Source: Pseudomonadales bacterium
GTDB lineage: Bacteria; Pseudomonadota; Gammaproteobacteria; Pseudomonadales; Halieaceae
Assembly: GCA_024234675.1 (NCBI GenBank)
Contig: JACKNU010000002.1
Coordinates: 1 to 64,000 of the forward strand
Length of the DNA: 64,000 nt
Direction of reading: 5' to 3'
Below the pieces are notes generated by a model. That model was not told the origin of the DNA. It worked only from the letters and a program-made list of their open reading frames with translations, and ran no database searches. Shown here piece by piece: positions 62,825 to 64,000 of the stretch (the first letter of the stretch is position 1; the number at the start of each line of letters is the position of its first letter). Position numbers and translations under genes: made by a program.

Positions 62825-64000
62825 GTGAAAATAGCAGTAATCGGATCCGGAATCTCCGGACTCAGTTGCGCCCACTACCTCAGTGCCGAGCACGAGGTTT
62901 CGGTGTTCGAGGCCGGCAAGCAGATCGGCGGCCACACCGCCACGGTGGACGTCAAACTAGGGACCCGCCGCTACGCCATCGATACCGGCTTTATTGTCTT
63001 CAATGACTGGACCTATCCGCAATTCATTGCCCTGCTGGACAGCCTGGGCGTGAGCAGCAAACCCACCTCCATGGGCTTCAGCGTCCGCGACGAGGAGACC
63101 GGGCTGGAATACTCCGGCACCAATCTCAACACCCTGTTCGCCCAGCGCCGCAACCTGCTGTCCTGGACTTTCATGACCATGGTCAGGGACATCATGCGCT
63201 TCAACCGGGAATCCGTGGCTGACCTGGACGCCGGTCGCGTCAGCGACAGCCAGACCCTGGGAGAGTATCTGGGGAGGAACGGCTACAGCGAGGCCTTCAA
63301 GCGGCAGTACCTCACGGCCATGGGATCGGCCATCTGGTCCGCCGACTGCGCTACCATCCTCGATTTTCCCCTGAGCTTTTTCCTGCGCTTTTTCCGCAAC
63401 CACGGCCTGTTGTCGGTCAACGACCGGCCCCAATGGCGGGTGATTGAGGGCGGCTCGCGCGAATACCTGCGCCCCCTGTGCCAGCGTTTCGAGCAGCGCA
63501 TCTTCACCGGTGTCCCGGTGCGGCGCCTGCACCGGCAGCCCACCCAGGTGGTACTGGAAATGGCCGACGGCCGCCAGCTGCCCTTCGACCAGGTCGTGCT
63601 GGCAACGCACTCCGACCAGGCGCTGGCACTGCTGGACGAGCCCAGCCCGGCCGAGCGTGACATACTGGGCGCGCTTCCCTACCAGGCCAACGATGTGGTG
63701 CTGCATACCGACACCCGACTGCTGCCGCGCAATCGCAAGACCTGGTCAAGCTGGAACTATTCGCTGGGCACCGGCCAGGAACGCGCGGTGGTCACCTACA
63801 ATATGAATATCCTGCAGGGGATAACGGCACCGGAGACTTTCTGCGTGACCCTCAACAACACCGCCGCGATCAACCCGGTTAAAATCCTGGGTCGTTTCAG
63901 CTACGACCACCCGGTGTTCTCGGTGGCGGGCATCGCGGCCCAGCAGCGCTGGCAGGAGATCAACGGCCAGCGCAATACCTGGTACTGCGGCGCCTACTGG
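62825..64000 (+). CDS. FAD-dependent amine oxidase/NAD(P)-binding protein, 3' end outside window
   Basis: The first 392 codons are open to the window edge. The protein begins VKIAVIGSGISGLSCAHYL, an FAD-binding GxGxxG fold, and later has LLPRNRKTWSSWNY and ends at WYCGAYW, as in the flavin amine oxidases found near rpoE-chrR, DUF1365 and cyclopropane synthase genes. Those genes are singlet-oxygen-induced in Rhodobacter. The start is GTG at 62825; an in-frame ATG at 62771 would add 18 non-conserved residues and leave almost no leader after the putative promoter. The substrate is unknown. Confidence 0.9.
   Translation, partial: MKIAVIGSGISGLSCAHYLSAEHEVSVFEAGKQIGGHTATVDVKLGTRRYAIDTGFIVFNDWTYPQFIALLDSLGVSSKPTSMGFSVRDEETGLEYSGTNLNTLFAQRRNLLSWTFMTMVRDIMRFNRESVADLDAGRVSDSQTLGEYLGRNGYSEAFKRQYLTAMGSAIWSADCATILDFPLSFFLRFFRNHGLLSVNDRPQWRVIEGGSREYLRPLCQRFEQRIFTGVPVRRLHRQPTQVVLEMADGRQLPFDQVVLATHSDQALALLDEPSPAERDILGALPYQANDVVLHTDTRLLPRNRKTWSSWNYSLGTGQERAVVTYNMNILQGITAPETFCVTLNNTAAINPVKILGRFSYDHPVFSVAGIAAQQRWQEINGQRNTWYCGAYW

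Noticed and set aside
1..64000. CRISPR array
   Set aside because: No evenly spaced repeat-spacer pattern seen; the repeats found are short tandem units or paired palindromes.

Overview
The window is a chromosomal piece of a high-GC gammaproteobacterium. Gene order from ponA/pilMNOPQ through tatABC closely follows Pseudomonas (pilM-Q, aroK, aroB, gltB, gltD, hemE on one side of ponA; maeB, rpmE, priA, argS, SPOR protein, hslVU, DUF971, ubiE-ubiJ-ubiB, hisI-hisE, tatABC on the other). The fused BioH-BioC protein, as in Saccharophagus and Teredinibacter, and the lack of the pha genes that Pseudomonas carries between the DUF971 gene and ubiE point to the Cellvibrionales/Halieaceae side of the group rather than Pseudomonas itself. 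That placement is inference; no rRNA or marker search was possible.

Region 1 (1-10911) is accessory DNA. A complete IS21-family element (26-2648, istA/istB, inverted ends with internal repeats) lies next to an integrated element anchored at the 3' end of a tRNA-Pro(CGG) gene. That element carries a P4-type tyrosine integrase, an AlpA-like regulator, a large primase/helicase-like replication protein, a zinc-knuckle protein, a membrane-anchored Mrr-type nuclease and several unknowns. I see no virion or conjugation genes, so it looks like a satellite or genomic island. Its left end was not found.

Region 2 (11048-24604) holds a DUF3094 membrane peptide, an acyl-CoA dehydrogenase, the biotin operon bioB-bioF-bioHC-bioD, and a divergent run comF-modA-modB-modC-srkA. 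A BirA-type operator lies between bioB and comF. A hexapeptide acyltransferase, a TrmB-like methyltransferase and cysE follow.

Region 3 (24631-38383) is a long minus-strand block: type IV pilus assembly (pilMNOPQ), shikimate enzymes (aroK, aroB), glutamate synthase (gltB, gltD) and hemE. The SPOR/DamX gene usually found between aroB and gltB is missing.

Region 4 (38570-56998) carries ponA (PBP1a), maeB, rpmE, priA, argS, a SPOR protein, hslVU behind a near-consensus sigma-32 promoter, ubiquinone genes, the last histidine-pathway enzymes as separate genes, the Tat translocase, and an MsbA-type ABC exporter.

Region 5 (56995-64000) holds a hemerythrin protein with a basic tail, the three-gene transhydrogenase operon pntA1-pntA2-pntB, and an ECF sigma factor with its ChrR-type zinc/cupin anti-sigma. 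A divergent flavin amine oxidase runs off the right edge. Matching promoter-like boxes face both ways between the sigma gene and the oxidase, suggesting a singlet-oxygen-type regulon like that of Rhodobacter RpoE-ChrR.
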